Source of the DNA: FW021-bin31 sp964478125
GTDB taxonomy: Bacteria; Bacteroidota; Bacteroidia; Chitinophagales; Chitinophagaceae
NCBI GenBank assembly: GCA_964478125.1
Contig: CAYZGR010000003.1
Span: forward strand, 39,255 to 103,254
DNA length: 64,000 bases
Direction of reading: 5' to 3'
Made by a program: the position numbers and the translations under genes. Position 1 is the stretch's first letter. Every line of letters begins with the position of its first letter. The notes beneath the pieces are model-generated. The model did no database searches. It was not told the DNA's origin and saw only the letters and a list, made by a program, of their open reading frames with translations. Below, piece by piece: positions 7,613 through 16,357 of this stretch.

Positions 7613-9349
7613 GAACACGAAAAAGACGAGTAGTTCTCCTGCCGTTCAGGCAGTCAAAACCGAAAATATGAACGGTGCAAGAGCCGTCATTTGTTCGCTG
7701 CTGGCTGAAGGCGTAGACACCATTTTTGGTTATCCGGGAGGTGCTATTATGCCGGTGTATGATGAATTGTATCATTATTTAGATCAGGTAAACCACATAC
7801 TTACCCGTCATGAGCAAGGCTCTGTACATGCCGCTCAGGGATATGCGCGCGCTTCCGGGAAGGTAGGCGTAGCTTTTTCTACTTCCGGACCGGGAGCCAC
7901 TAACATGATTACGGGACTGGCAGATGCTATGGTAGATTCTACCCCTATTGTCTGCATCACCGGGCAAGTGGTCTCCGGACTATTAGGAACCGATGCCTTC
8001 CAGGAGGCGGATGTCATCAACACCACCCTCCCTGTGACCAAATGGAACGTCCAGGTAACCCGTGCAGAAGATGTTGCGGATGCCATAGCCCGTGCTTTTT
8101 ATATTGCAAAAAGCGGTCGTCCGGGACCGGTGGTGGTAGATATCACCAAGGATGCCCAGTTCGGAAAGGTGGACTTCCATTACGCCTCCTGTCAATCTAT
8201 TGACACTTATATCCCGAAGCCGGAAATAGATCAGGAACAAATAAAGGCGGCAGCGGCGCTTATCAATAAGGCGAAGCGGCCATATATTCTGGCGGGGCAG
8301 GGGATCCTGTTATCAGGGGCCGTGGAAGAAGCAAGGACTTTTGCTGAAAAAGCAGGTATTCCTGTCGCTTCTACCTTGCTGGGGCTTTCTGTTTTTCCAA
8401 CAGACCACCCTCTTTATAGAGGCTTTCTGGGGATGCATGGAAATTATTCCTGTAATCGCATGATGGACGAGTGTGACCTCTTGATTGCCATCGGCATGCG
8501 TTTTGACGATCGGGTAACCGGGGATACCTCTAAATATGCCAAACAGGCCCGGATCATCCACATAGAATTGGATGCGGCAGAGATAAATAAAAACATAAAG
8601 GCGGATATCGGTCTGCACGCAGATGCCAAAGAGGCACTGGAAGCTTTGATCCCGTTGGTACGTCAGGCTGATCATTCTGAATGGGTAGATGCCTTTAAAG
8701 GATTGGATAAAGAAGAATACCAGAAGATCATTGAAAAAGAATGGTTCCCGGCCGGGGGAGAAATAAAAATGGCTGAGGTGATCCATAAGCTGTCTGAATT
8801 TACGAGAGGAGAGGCCGTAGTCGTAACCGATGTGGGCCAACATCAGATGATCGCTTCACGGTATTATGAATTTAAAAAACCACAAAGTAATGTTACTTCC
8901 GGAGGCATGGGTACCATGGGCTTTGGACTTCCTGCGGCTATGGGAGCCTGTCTGGGTACGCCCGATCGGGAAGTACTGGCGATCGTAGGAGATGGCGGTT
9001 TTCAGATGACGCTGCAGGAACTGGGTACGATCTCAGAAAATAACATTCCTGTAAAAATTGTTATCCTTGATAACAATTTCCTGGGGATGGTACGTCAGTG
9101 GCAGCAATTGTTCTTTGAGAAGCGGTATTCTTTTACCGATATCAAGGGTCCTGACTTCGTAAAACTGGCTGAAGCTTATGATATCCCGGCACAAAAAGTA
9201 GTGGACCGAAAAGATCTGGATGGGGCTATTGATAAAATGCTCCGCCACCAGGGACCGTATTTATTGGCTATAACCGTAGAAAAAGAGGATAATGTATTCC
9301 CGATGATCCCTTCCGGAGCCGCGGTTTCGGAAATGATCCTTGAGCCGCC
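7578..9349 (+). CDS. ilvB: Acetolactate synthase large subunit (3' end lost in gap)
   Basis: Condenses pyruvate with pyruvate or 2-ketobutyrate, using thiamine diphosphate. Motifs: EGVDTIFGYPGGAIMPVYDEL, TRHEQGSVHAAQGYARASG with the catalytic Glu, STSGPGATNMITGLADAMVDSTP, and the ThDP-binding VGDGGFQMTLQEL...NN. About 590 residues are visible, ending at MILEPP next to the run of N; only a few residues and the stop are missing. The ATG at 7578 overlaps ilvD and gives a ~30-residue polar leader (MQQKDALLTKNENTKK); the ATG at 7668 (MNGARAVI) starts exactly at the family core and is an alternative. Confidence 0.95.
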
Positions 9350-9449
9350 NNNNNNNNNNNNNNNNNNNNNNNNNNNNNNNNNNNNNNNNNNNNNNNNNNN
9401 NNNNNNNNNNNNNNNNNNNNNNNNNNNNNNNNNNNNNNNNNNNNNNNNN
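9350..9449. other. Assembly gap (100 N)
   Basis: Exactly 100 N, the usual placeholder for a scaffold join of unknown true length. It removes the stop codon of ilvB and the start of the ilvB-ilvN spacer. The sequence just after it holds short direct repeats (TTAATGGTTAATGGG) and the inverted repeat at 9482-9514, which may be why the assembly broke here. Confidence 0.97.
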
Positions 9450-9481
9450 GTTAATGGTTAATGGGCATTGGTTATTCGAGT

Positions 9482-9514
9482 TTCCGGGTTCCGGGACCGT
9501 TGTGGAACCTGGAA
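9482..9514. repeat. Inverted repeat in the ilvB-ilvN spacer
   Basis: TTCCGGGTTCC (9482-9492) pairs with GGAACCTGGAA (9504-9514) with one G-U pair, leaving an 11-base loop. GGGTTCC-type low-complexity sequence is seen in intergenic spacers of some Bacteroidota. The hairpin has no T-run, so it is not a classical terminator; it may be an mRNA stability element or a remnant of an intergenic repeat interrupted by the gap. Confidence 0.6.
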
Positions 9515-9532
9515 CATTAAAACATACAAACA

Positions 9533-9820
9533 ATGAAAAAAGATTTCACACTAATCGTTTTCGCACAGAATAATTTTTCTGTGTTGAACAGGATGATCAA
9601 TATTTGCAATCGTCGTCGTGTTCGTATCAAAAAATTGCTGGCTTATGAGTTGGACGACCCGCATCGGGGAGAGGCCTGCTTTATTTTATATGACACGGAA
9701 GAGATGATGCTTAAAGTGAAACTTCAAATAGACAAACTTATTGAAGTAGAAGAGACTTATTTGCATGAAGGCGAAGATGCGTTTTACCAGGAACAGAACG
9801 GGGTGGCCGTAATCAAATAA
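9533..9820 (+). CDS. ilvN: Acetolactate synthase regulatory (small) subunit, short form
   Basis: A 95-residue single ACT domain: FTLIVFAQNNFSVLNRMINICNRRRVRIKKLLAYELDD carries the N-terminal ACT fold, in which valine-type regulatory subunits bind the feedback amino acid. It lacks the C-terminal domain found in the ~160-residue IlvH type, so its length is like E. coli IlvN (96 residues). Position between ilvB and ilvC supports the assignment. Ligand sensitivity cannot be told: the classical glycine-rich ACT loop is replaced here by QNNFSVLNR. Confidence 0.88.
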   Translation: MKKDFTLIVFAQNNFSVLNRMINICNRRRVRIKKLLAYELDDPHRGEACFILYDTEEMMLKVKLQIDKLIEVEETYLHEGEDAFYQEQNGVAVIK

Positions 9821-9861
9821 TTTTATATTCTTAATTTTTAAATCAATTAAATCAGAAACAA

Positions 9862-10905
9862 ATGGCAAAGATCAATTTCGGAGGCGTGACCGAGGAAGTT
9901 GTTACGCGTGAAGAATTTCCTATGGACAAAGCTAAAGAAGTATTGAAAGATGAAACGATAGCAGTTTTGGGATATGGGGTACAGGGCCCCGGCCAGGCAT
10001 TGAACCTTAGAGATAATGGATTTAACGTGATTGTAGGACAGCGGAAAAATTCCAAAACATGGGATAAAGCGGTAGAAGACGGTTGGGTTCCCGGAGAGAC
10101 TTTATTTGACATAAAAGAAGCCGCCGAGAAAGGGACGATCCTTGAATTTCTACTTTCAGATGCCGGGCAGATTGCTGTCTGGCCTCAGATCAAAGGATAT
10201 CTGACAGAAGGAAAAGCGCTCTACTTTTCTCATGGTTTTGGTATCACCTACAACGATCAAACCGGTATCAATCCACCCCAGAATATAGATGTAATCCTGG
10301 CGGCTCCCAAAGGATCCGGCACCTCTTTACGGAGAAATTTCCTTGCGGGAGAAGGGATCAACTCCAGTTTTGCCATTTATCAGGATGCTACCGGACGTGC
10401 GAGAGAACGGACCATTGCGCTGGGTATAGGCATTGGCTCGGGCTATCTTTTTGAAACAGATTTCAAGAGAGAAGTATATTCCGACCTTACCGGGGAAAGG
10501 GGAACCTTAATGGGCGCCATACAGGGCATTTTTGCCGCACAATATGAAACCCTGCGGGAACATGGCCACAGTCCTTCCGAGGCTTTCAATGAGACGGTGG
10601 AAGAATTAACGGAGTCTTTGATGCCATTGGTTGCTGAAAACGGGATGGATTGGATGTATGCCAATTGTTCTACGACTGCCCAACGGGGCGCGTTAGACTG
10701 GTGGAAAAAATTCCGGGATGCGACGCGTCCGGTGTTTGAGGACCTCTATAAAAGCGTGGCTGAAGGTAAGGAAGCCAAGCGTTCCATTGAATCCAACAGC
10801 AAAGAGGATTACAGAGAAAAATTGAATGAAGAGCTGAAAGAGCTTCGTGAAAGTGAATTATGGAGGGCCGGATCTGCCGTGAGAGATCTGAGACCTAAAA
10901 ACTAA
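9862..10905 (+). CDS. ilvC: Ketol-acid reductoisomerase
   Basis: Isomerises and reduces acetolactate or acetohydroxybutyrate with NADPH, the second common step in valine/isoleucine synthesis. 347 residues, the short class. The Rossmann motif is AVLGYGVQGPGQALNLRDNGFNVIVGQRK with the basic residues expected for NADP binding. The C-terminal knotted domain shows SDLTGERGTLMGAIQG, the metal-binding FNETVEELTESLMPLVAENGMDWMYANCSTTAQRGALDW. The metal-site Glu and Asp residues are present. Spaced 41 bases after ilvN. Confidence 0.96.
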   Translation: MAKINFGGVTEEVVTREEFPMDKAKEVLKDETIAVLGYGVQGPGQALNLRDNGFNVIVGQRKNSKTWDKAVEDGWVPGETLFDIKEAAEKGTILEFLLSDAGQIAVWPQIKGYLTEGKALYFSHGFGITYNDQTGINPPQNIDVILAAPKGSGTSLRRNFLAGEGINSSFAIYQDATGRARERTIALGIGIGSGYLFETDFKREVYSDLTGERGTLMGAIQGIFAAQYETLREHGHSPSEAFNETVEELTESLMPLVAENGMDWMYANCSTTAQRGALDWWKKFRDATRPVFEDLYKSVAEGKEAKRSIESNSKEDYREKLNEELKELRESELWRAGSAVRDLRPKN

Positions 10906-10923
10906 CTTATTGTACATAATAAA

Positions 10924-10955
10924 GGGCTTTTTGGAAAAGGAAAAACAAAAAGCCC
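10924..10955. other. Hairpin in the ilvC-ilvA spacer
   Basis: GGGCTTTTTG (10924-10933) and CAAAAAGCCC (10946-10955) form a perfect 10-bp stem with a 12-base loop. It is followed by AAAAATTTT rather than a T-run on the plus strand, so it is a poor terminator in the direction of the operon. It may be a processing or stability site that lowers or separates ilvA expression. On the minus strand the stem is followed by TTTATTATG, also weak. Confidence 0.65.
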
Positions 10956-10980
10956 AAAAATTTTAAAACCCATATGCAAA

Positions 10981-12234
10981 ATGCAAGCGGTGACGACTAT
11001 TGATCAATATGATTTTAGGGGAACGGAAGAGGAATTGCTTAAAGTGGTTAAAAAAACACCGCTGGAAAGAAACAACCGCCTTTCCGATAAATACCATTGT
11101 AACCTGTATCTCAAAAGAGAGGATTTGCAGATTGTGCGCTCTTATAAATTGCGTGGAGCCTATAACCTGATAAGCAAGCTCTCTGAAGACAAAAGACAAA
11201 ATGGGGTCGTATGTGCCAGTGCGGGTAACCACGCACAGGGATTCGCTTTCTCCTGTAACAAACTGGGAATTCCGGGCGTAGTTTTTATGCCTATCATTAC
11301 TTCCCGCCAGAAAATTGACCAGGTAAAGATGTTTGGTAACGGTGAAGTTGACGTCCGACTGGTAGGAGATACTTTTGACGATTGTTTGGCAGAAGCTATA
11401 AAATTTACCAAACAGCATCACAAAACTTTTGTGCCTCCTTTTGATGATAAAAGTATCATCGAAGGACAGGGAACGGTAGGTGTTGAGATATTGGAAGACC
11501 TTCCGGAGATTGATTATCTTTTTATTCCGGTAGGGGGAGGAGGACTGGCTTCGGGAGTAGGGTTATATTTTAAGACCTTCAGCCCGCGAACCAAGTTGAT
11601 AGGAGTAGAGCCGCTTGGGGCCCCTTCGCTCACCATAGCGATGAAAGCCGGACATCCCGTTACGCTTAATAATATTGAACGCTTTGTTGACGGGGCGGCG
11701 GTAAAGCGTGTAGGTGAGCTCACTTATTCTATTTGTAAAGATGTTCTGGACAAGGTGGATTTGGTTCCCGAAGGAAAAGTTTGTACCTCAATATTGAGGC
11801 TGTATAATCAAAACGCCATCGTGGTAGAACCTGCAGGCGCCTTATCTGTTGCCTGCCTCGACAGCTTTGCCAGTGACATTGAAGGAAAAAATGTGGCTTG
11901 CATTATCAGTGGCGGCAATAATGATATTGACCGCATGCAGGAGATTAAGGAACGTTCTCTGTTGTTTGAAGGTTTAAAGCATTATTTCATTATCAGTTTT
12001 GCCCAGCGTCCCGGCGCCTTAAAAGAATTTGTGAACAGCGTGCTTGGGCCGGATGATGATATTACCCGTTTTGAGTATATGCAGAAACATAATAAAGAAG
12101 CAGGACCCGCCCTGGTCGGCATAGAACTGAACGACCCTAATGATTACAGCAAATTGGTTGATAATATGAAAAAATATAATTTCAGATATACCGAGTTAAA
12201 TAAAGAGGGCGACCTTTTTGAATATTTAGTATAA
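10981..12234 (+). CDS. ilvA: Threonine dehydratase (biosynthetic)
   Basis: Deaminates threonine to 2-ketobutyrate, the isoleucine-specific entry step. 417 residues: an N-terminal PLP domain with the cofactor Lys in RSYKLRGAYN, CASAGNHAQGFAFSC, and the phosphate-binding loop PVGGGGLASGVGLYF, then a C-terminal ACT-like domain (HYFIISFAQRPGALKEFV...GIELNDPNDY) of ~80 residues, as expected for a single-regulatory-domain enzyme. It closes the ilv operon before a terminator. The start ATG at 10981 is chosen; an ATG at 10974 is in another frame and stops quickly. Confidence 0.94.
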   Translation: MQAVTTIDQYDFRGTEEELLKVVKKTPLERNNRLSDKYHCNLYLKREDLQIVRSYKLRGAYNLISKLSEDKRQNGVVCASAGNHAQGFAFSCNKLGIPGVVFMPIITSRQKIDQVKMFGNGEVDVRLVGDTFDDCLAEAIKFTKQHHKTFVPPFDDKSIIEGQGTVGVEILEDLPEIDYLFIPVGGGGLASGVGLYFKTFSPRTKLIGVEPLGAPSLTIAMKAGHPVTLNNIERFVDGAAVKRVGELTYSICKDVLDKVDLVPEGKVCTSILRLYNQNAIVVEPAGALSVACLDSFASDIEGKNVACIISGGNNDIDRMQEIKERSLLFEGLKHYFIISFAQRPGALKEFVNSVLGPDDDITRFEYMQKHNKEAGPALVGIELNDPNDYSKLVDNMKKYNFRYTELNKEGDLFEYLV

Positions 12235-12270
12235 GGCTTTTAAATCTTTTGAAGAGTAGGTTTTGGTGTA

Positions 12271-12306
12271 AAGCCCCAATTTGTTGTAAAACGGTTGGGG
12301 TTTTTA
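12271..12306 (+). terminator. Terminator of the ilv operon
   Basis: CCCCAA (12274-12279) pairs with TTGGGG (12295-12300), extended outward by AA/TT pairs, and is followed by TTTTTATTTA. It lies 37 bases after the ilvA stop. Confidence 0.85.
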
Positions 12307-12344
12307 TTTATCATCTAATTCTTAATTGTCAATTTAAATCATTC

Positions 12345-12872
12345 ATGAAAAAAACACTGGCGGTAGATATGGACGAAGTGTTGGCGGACGTGGCTAAAAA
12401 AATGCAGACCTGGTATAAACACGATCATCAGAAGGTATGGACTGAAGAAGAATTGAGGGGTATGGACCTGAGGACGCTTATTCCCAAAGAACACTTATCC
12501 CGTTATATCCAATATTTAAATCAACCGGGTTTCTTTCGCGACCTGGAATTAATGGAAGATGCTGATAAGGTGTTGGAGGAGTTGAATAGGAAATATGAAG
12601 TCTACCTGGTATCGGCGGCAATGGAATTTCCCAATTCGCTAAAGGACAAATATGACTGGATCATGGAAAAGTTGCCTTTTATATCCTGGAAGCAAATATG
12701 CCTGTGTGGTGTTAAATATGTTATTCAGACGGATATCATGATAGACGATCGTACCAGGAACTTTAAATTTTTTAAGGGCAGAAAAATACTCTTTTCCGCC
12801 CATCATAATCTTTTGGAAGAGGGATACGAACGTGTGAATAACTGGCAGGAAGTAGCCCAGAAATTGTTGTAG
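12345..12872 (+). CDS. 5'(3')-deoxyribonucleotidase-like HAD phosphatase
   Basis: 175 residues from the ATG at 12345. The HAD motif I is AVDMDEVLADV (nucleophile Asp in DMDE), motif II is the VSAAME region, and motif III/IV is MIDDRTRNF. This arrangement matches the small NT5C-type 5'(3')-deoxyribonucleotidases, which dephosphorylate deoxynucleoside monophosphates and help balance dNTP pools. The frame runs back to 12249 but that stretch overlaps the ilv terminator and begins with unrelated sequence, so the start at 12345 (MKKTLAVDMDE) is chosen. Confidence 0.87.
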   Translation: MKKTLAVDMDEVLADVAKKMQTWYKHDHQKVWTEEELRGMDLRTLIPKEHLSRYIQYLNQPGFFRDLELMEDADKVLEELNRKYEVYLVSAAMEFPNSLKDKYDWIMEKLPFISWKQICLCGVKYVIQTDIMIDDRTRNFKFFKGRKILFSAHHNLLEEGYERVNNWQEVAQKLL

Positions 12873-12929
12873 TTATATTATTGGTCCGCTTTTCAAATCA
12901 ATAAGCATCGTTCCTGCGTACCGGAATGT

Positions 12930-13904
12930 TTACTTTAGTGCTTTCCTGCAATATGCCACGCAGTTTGCTACTTCTTTTACTGCATCTGATCCCTCGGGGA
13001 TCTTATATTCAAGTTCTATGGAAGCTGGAAAGGTATAGTGCTGATCCCGCATAAGTTGCAGCACCTGGATGATAGGGGTATCTCCCTTTCCCCAAAACAG
13101 GTTTCCCGCGCCGTCGGCAGGGGTCGTCCGGTCTTTTAAGTGCAGGCTTTCAATTCTTTTATGATGCTTTTTTATAAAGGGAAGAGGGCTGGGATTCCCG
13201 GCTGCAACCCAATGGCCCACATCCAGATTAATGGCATTCCACGCAGATTGTTTCAGCGCAGTATCCCAAAGGGTAGGACTTGCGTCTGTGTGGGCATGAT
13301 AGGCGATATATATTCTGTGCTTTGCTGCAATGTCTCCAAATCTTTTTGTTAAGGCATCATCCTGAGGATGTTCGGTCGTGCAGGCGGTAGCGCCTAAAGC
13401 TTTTGCCACCCGAAAAGCATAATTTATTTCTGCATCCGTATTATCTTTACCAAACAAGTTCCGGGGTTTCCAGGTGTAAATGCTTACCCCCGCTTCGTTA
13501 AACATTTTCCTGATCTGGATAAATTTATCCATTGAAACGTTCGCTCTCCATTCTGCAACCTTTTTCCGGTATTCCTGTTTATTATAATTTTTATCTTCCG
13601 GCTCCGGCCTTCCGGCAAATTTTTCCACCGGGTTACCTACTAATTCCACCGCGTTTATTCCATCCTTAAGAATATCTTTTAACTGGCCTTCAATACTTTT
13701 GTCCGGCATGCTTCGGTAGGAATAGGTTGTAACGCCTATTTGGACTCCGTTAAATTTAGAATTTGGGTACTTATCCCCGGGAAAGGAAGAGGGTATACCA
13801 TATCCTATAGAAGTTCCTAAAAGTCCTCCTCCGAACAACAATGAACTTTTGAAGAATTGTCGGCGGGATAAAGAAAAACTTTGTCTATCGTCTTTTATTT
13901 TCAT
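12930..13904 (-). CDS. Tat-exported sugar phosphate isomerase/epimerase-like protein (AP endonuclease family 2 fold)
   Basis: 324 residues from the ATG at 13904 (the frame continues to a TTG at 13928). The N-terminus has a twin-arginine signal: LSRRQFFKSSLLFGGGLLG. The mature part is a xylose-isomerase-like TIM barrel: GVTTYSYRSM, ELVGNPVEKF, CTTEHPQDD, IAYHAHTD, NLDVGHWVAAG, ESLHLKDRT, and SIELEYKIPEG, which supply the His/Glu/Asp metal ligands. Export of this fold is common in Bacteroidota and several such proteins belong to keto-sugar metabolism, but the substrate here is unknown. Downstream of fmt by 43 bases in the same direction; not inside a PUL. Confidence 0.85.
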   Translation of the reverse strand: MKIKDDRQSFSLSRRQFFKSSLLFGGGLLGTSIGYGIPSSFPGDKYPNSKFNGVQIGVTTYSYRSMPDKSIEGQLKDILKDGINAVELVGNPVEKFAGRPEPEDKNYNKQEYRKKVAEWRANVSMDKFIQIRKMFNEAGVSIYTWKPRNLFGKDNTDAEINYAFRVAKALGATACTTEHPQDDALTKRFGDIAAKHRIYIAYHAHTDASPTLWDTALKQSAWNAINLDVGHWVAAGNPSPLPFIKKHHKRIESLHLKDRTTPADGAGNLFWGKGDTPIIQVLQLMRDQHYTFPASIELEYKIPEGSDAVKEVANCVAYCRKALK

Positions 13905-13947
13905 AATGAATACATTTATACATAACAAAATTACAGATTATGTTTAA

Positions 13948-14883
13948 CTATTTTCCAATAATTATCTCATAATCCCGGAATCCCCGCAGAAAATCTTCGA
14001 TTTTCATCCGCTTTTTCCCTGAGGGCTGAATCTCTTTTAAGGAGAGGTACCCGCCCTTGCAGGCCACCGATAAAAAAGTTTTATGGTCGGTATGTACAGT
14101 TCCGGGGGTTTCTCTTGTATCGGTCCATTCCTTTTCCCCTTTGAAAATTTTTATTATTTTCCCATTGAGAATGGTCCAGGCGGCGGGGTACGGGCTAAGG
14201 CCGCGAATAAGATTATAAATCTGATTTACGCCATTTCCCCAATGAATTTCCCGGTCTTCTTTAAAGATCTTGGGCGCAGGTTTTAATCCGGTGTCTGCTT
14301 CTGAAGGTTGTGAGATAAATTCTGCAGTACCTTTTTCTATTTTCTTCACTGTTTGTACCAATAATTCAGCCCCGGTTTCCATTAGTTTATCGTGCAGTTC
14401 ACCCGCAGTCTCATCCGGCCCGATAGAGACTTGTTGCTGATCAATGATCTGACCGGTGTCTATTTCATGTCGCAATTTGAACGTGGTGACCCCGGTTTTG
14501 GTCTCTCCATTCATAATGGCATGGTTAATAGGCGCTGATCCCCGATATTGGGGAAGGAGGGAGGCGTGTAGGTTTATGGTTCCCAGCCGGGGCATATCCC
14601 ATACGATTTGGGGCAACATCCTGAAGGCCACAACGACCTGCAGATCTGCCTGAAAGCTATTTAATTCTTTTATGAATGCCGGATTCTTTAGCCTTTCGGG
14701 TTGTAACACTGGTATTTTTCGTGTGATTGCAAACTTTTTCACAGCGCTTTCATGTATCTTCAGGCCTCTTCCCGCAGGTTTGTCAGGAGCGGTGACCACC
14801 GCAACCACTTCAAAAGAGTCGGCTAAGAGAGCGGCTAATGAAGGGACTGCAAATTCCGGTGTGCCCATGAAAACAATACGCAT
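13948..14883 (-). CDS. fmt: Methionyl-tRNA formyltransferase
   Basis: Formylates initiator Met-tRNA using 10-formyltetrahydrofolate. 311 residues with MRIVFMGTPEFAVPSLAAL at the start, the family hallmark NLHASLLPQYRGSAPINHAIMNGETKTGVT with the catalytic Asn and His, and the C-terminal OB-like domain (IYNLIRGLSPYPAAWT). Twelve bases after the end of the NamZ-type gene, so probably co-transcribed with it. Confidence 0.97.
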   Translation of the reverse strand: MRIVFMGTPEFAVPSLAALLADSFEVVAVVTAPDKPAGRGLKIHESAVKKFAITRKIPVLQPERLKNPAFIKELNSFQADLQVVVAFRMLPQIVWDMPRLGTINLHASLLPQYRGSAPINHAIMNGETKTGVTTFKLRHEIDTGQIIDQQQVSIGPDETAGELHDKLMETGAELLVQTVKKIEKGTAEFISQPSEADTGLKPAPKIFKEDREIHWGNGVNQIYNLIRGLSPYPAAWTILNGKIIKIFKGEKEWTDTRETPGTVHTDHKTFLSVACKGGYLSLKEIQPSGKKRMKIEDFLRGFRDYEIIIGK

Positions 14884-14895
14884 AACAAACAGGAT

Positions 14896-16161
14896 TTAGT
14901 TTGAGGAGAAATCGGGGTAAAGCAGGTATTTTTTTCTTATTTGTTTAAACTGATCCAGCTTGTGCTGCCAGCTGTCTCGTATTTTGCCGGCGCTCCATCC
15001 GGCTTTTATTTGCCGCATCAGATCGGCGTTACCGGCAAGCAGGTTGAAGTAGGACCGGAAAAAATGAGCCTTGTCCGGATATAATTGATAGGCTTTTATA
15101 ATCCACTTCAGTTGGACCTGACGGTTTTCTTTTTTTAATGCTGTTTTTGCATCCGTAGCTACCAGGTACCCGTAACACTTTTCTCCTTCCAGTTTGGGAT
15201 GGGTTGCTCCGGGCATAGGCATGGGAGTGAAGGAATACAGACTGTCGGGAAAATCGGGATGTCCGAATAATTGGAAGGGATGAGCGGTTCCCCGTCCCAC
15301 GCTGCATTTGGTCCCTTCAAAAAAACACAGTGAAGGGTAGAGATATACCGAAGCCATGTTGGGAAGATTGGGAGAGGGCTTCTCCGGGAGCCGGTATAAG
15401 CTGTCGTGGGTGTAATTCAGGCACTTGATCACCGTGAGGTCGGGTTTTGCATTCGGGTTGTTCAACCAATGTTCTCCAATGAGCATTTTAGCGTATTCCC
15501 CTATTGTCATTCCATAAACGATAGGTATGGGTTGCATTCCCACCCCGGATTTCTGATCTTTTTCCAATACCGGGCCATCAACATAAAATCCATTGGGATT
15601 AGGACGGTCTAAAATAAGGAAAGATTTATGGTTTTCTGCTGCGGCTTCCATAAACCGCTGCATAGAACTGATATAAGTATAAAAGCGTGTGCCTACATCC
15701 TGAATATCATAAACCATAACGTCTACATCGGCCAGTTCCTTAGCAGTAGGCTTGTTATGGGATCCATATAAGGAAATGACCGGGATGCCGGTTTTAGGAT
15801 CTATAGAGTTCTGGACTTTTGCTCCTGCATTGGCAGTGCCTCTAAAACCATGTTCCGGGCCAAAGATCTTCACAATATTGATTCCCAGGCTTTTTAGCGT
15901 GTCGACCAGGTGGGTATTGTTTTTACCAATTACCGCGGTCTGGTTGGTCAGGATGGCTACCCTTTTGTTTTTTAAAAGGGGAAGATATTGATCTAAACGG
16001 GCGGCTCCCACTTCAATAGAAGTAGTCATATCCTCATGGGAGGCTTGCTTTTGAGATTGAGCATTGCATCCTAAGGCGAACACGAAAAAGGAAAAAAGAA
16101 TAAGCTTCATTTTGGTTGGAAGGAGTTTGTTTTGTTTTGATTTCATTTTTAATGTTTTCAT
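14896..16161 (-). CDS. NamZ-type exo-beta-N-acetylmuramidase (DUF1343) lipoprotein
   Basis: 421 residues. After a basic start comes a lipoprotein signal ending in FALGC. The domain matches the DUF1343/NamZ family, shown in other Bacteroidota and Bacillus to release MurNAc from the non-reducing end of peptidoglycan fragments: VAILTNQTAV, IFGPEHGFRG, SLYGSHNKPTAKEL, VMVYDIQDVGTRFYTYISSM, LDRPNPNGFYVDGPVLE, GRGTAHPFQLFG. A start at 16110 (MKLILFSFFVFALGC) gives a more normal signal peptide than 16161. Next to fmt and upstream of it. The role would be peptidoglycan turnover at the periplasmic face. Confidence 0.88.
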   Translation of the reverse strand: MKTLKMKSKQNKLLPTKMKLILFSFFVFALGCNAQSQKQASHEDMTTSIEVGAARLDQYLPLLKNKRVAILTNQTAVIGKNNTHLVDTLKSLGINIVKIFGPEHGFRGTANAGAKVQNSIDPKTGIPVISLYGSHNKPTAKELADVDVMVYDIQDVGTRFYTYISSMQRFMEAAAENHKSFLILDRPNPNGFYVDGPVLEKDQKSGVGMQPIPIVYGMTIGEYAKMLIGEHWLNNPNAKPDLTVIKCLNYTHDSLYRLPEKPSPNLPNMASVYLYPSLCFFEGTKCSVGRGTAHPFQLFGHPDFPDSLYSFTPMPMPGATHPKLEGEKCYGYLVATDAKTALKKENRQVQLKWIIKAYQLYPDKAHFFRSYFNLLAGNADLMRQIKAGWSAGKIRDSWQHKLDQFKQIRKKYLLYPDFSSN

Positions 16162-16357
16162 CTGTTATTGCGTCTCCCTGTTTTTTAATACGCTGTTTGT
16201 TAGATCCTGTCAAAAATAAGGGAATATTAGGTAATCCCTGAAATTTAAATGAGGCTTTGCTGCTGCCGGACTATCGTAAGATTCATATCCGGCAGATATC
16301 ACATTAAAGCTTGCTAATAGAGACTGTAGGTGGTATAGAAGTTTCTGTTAGCGGCCC

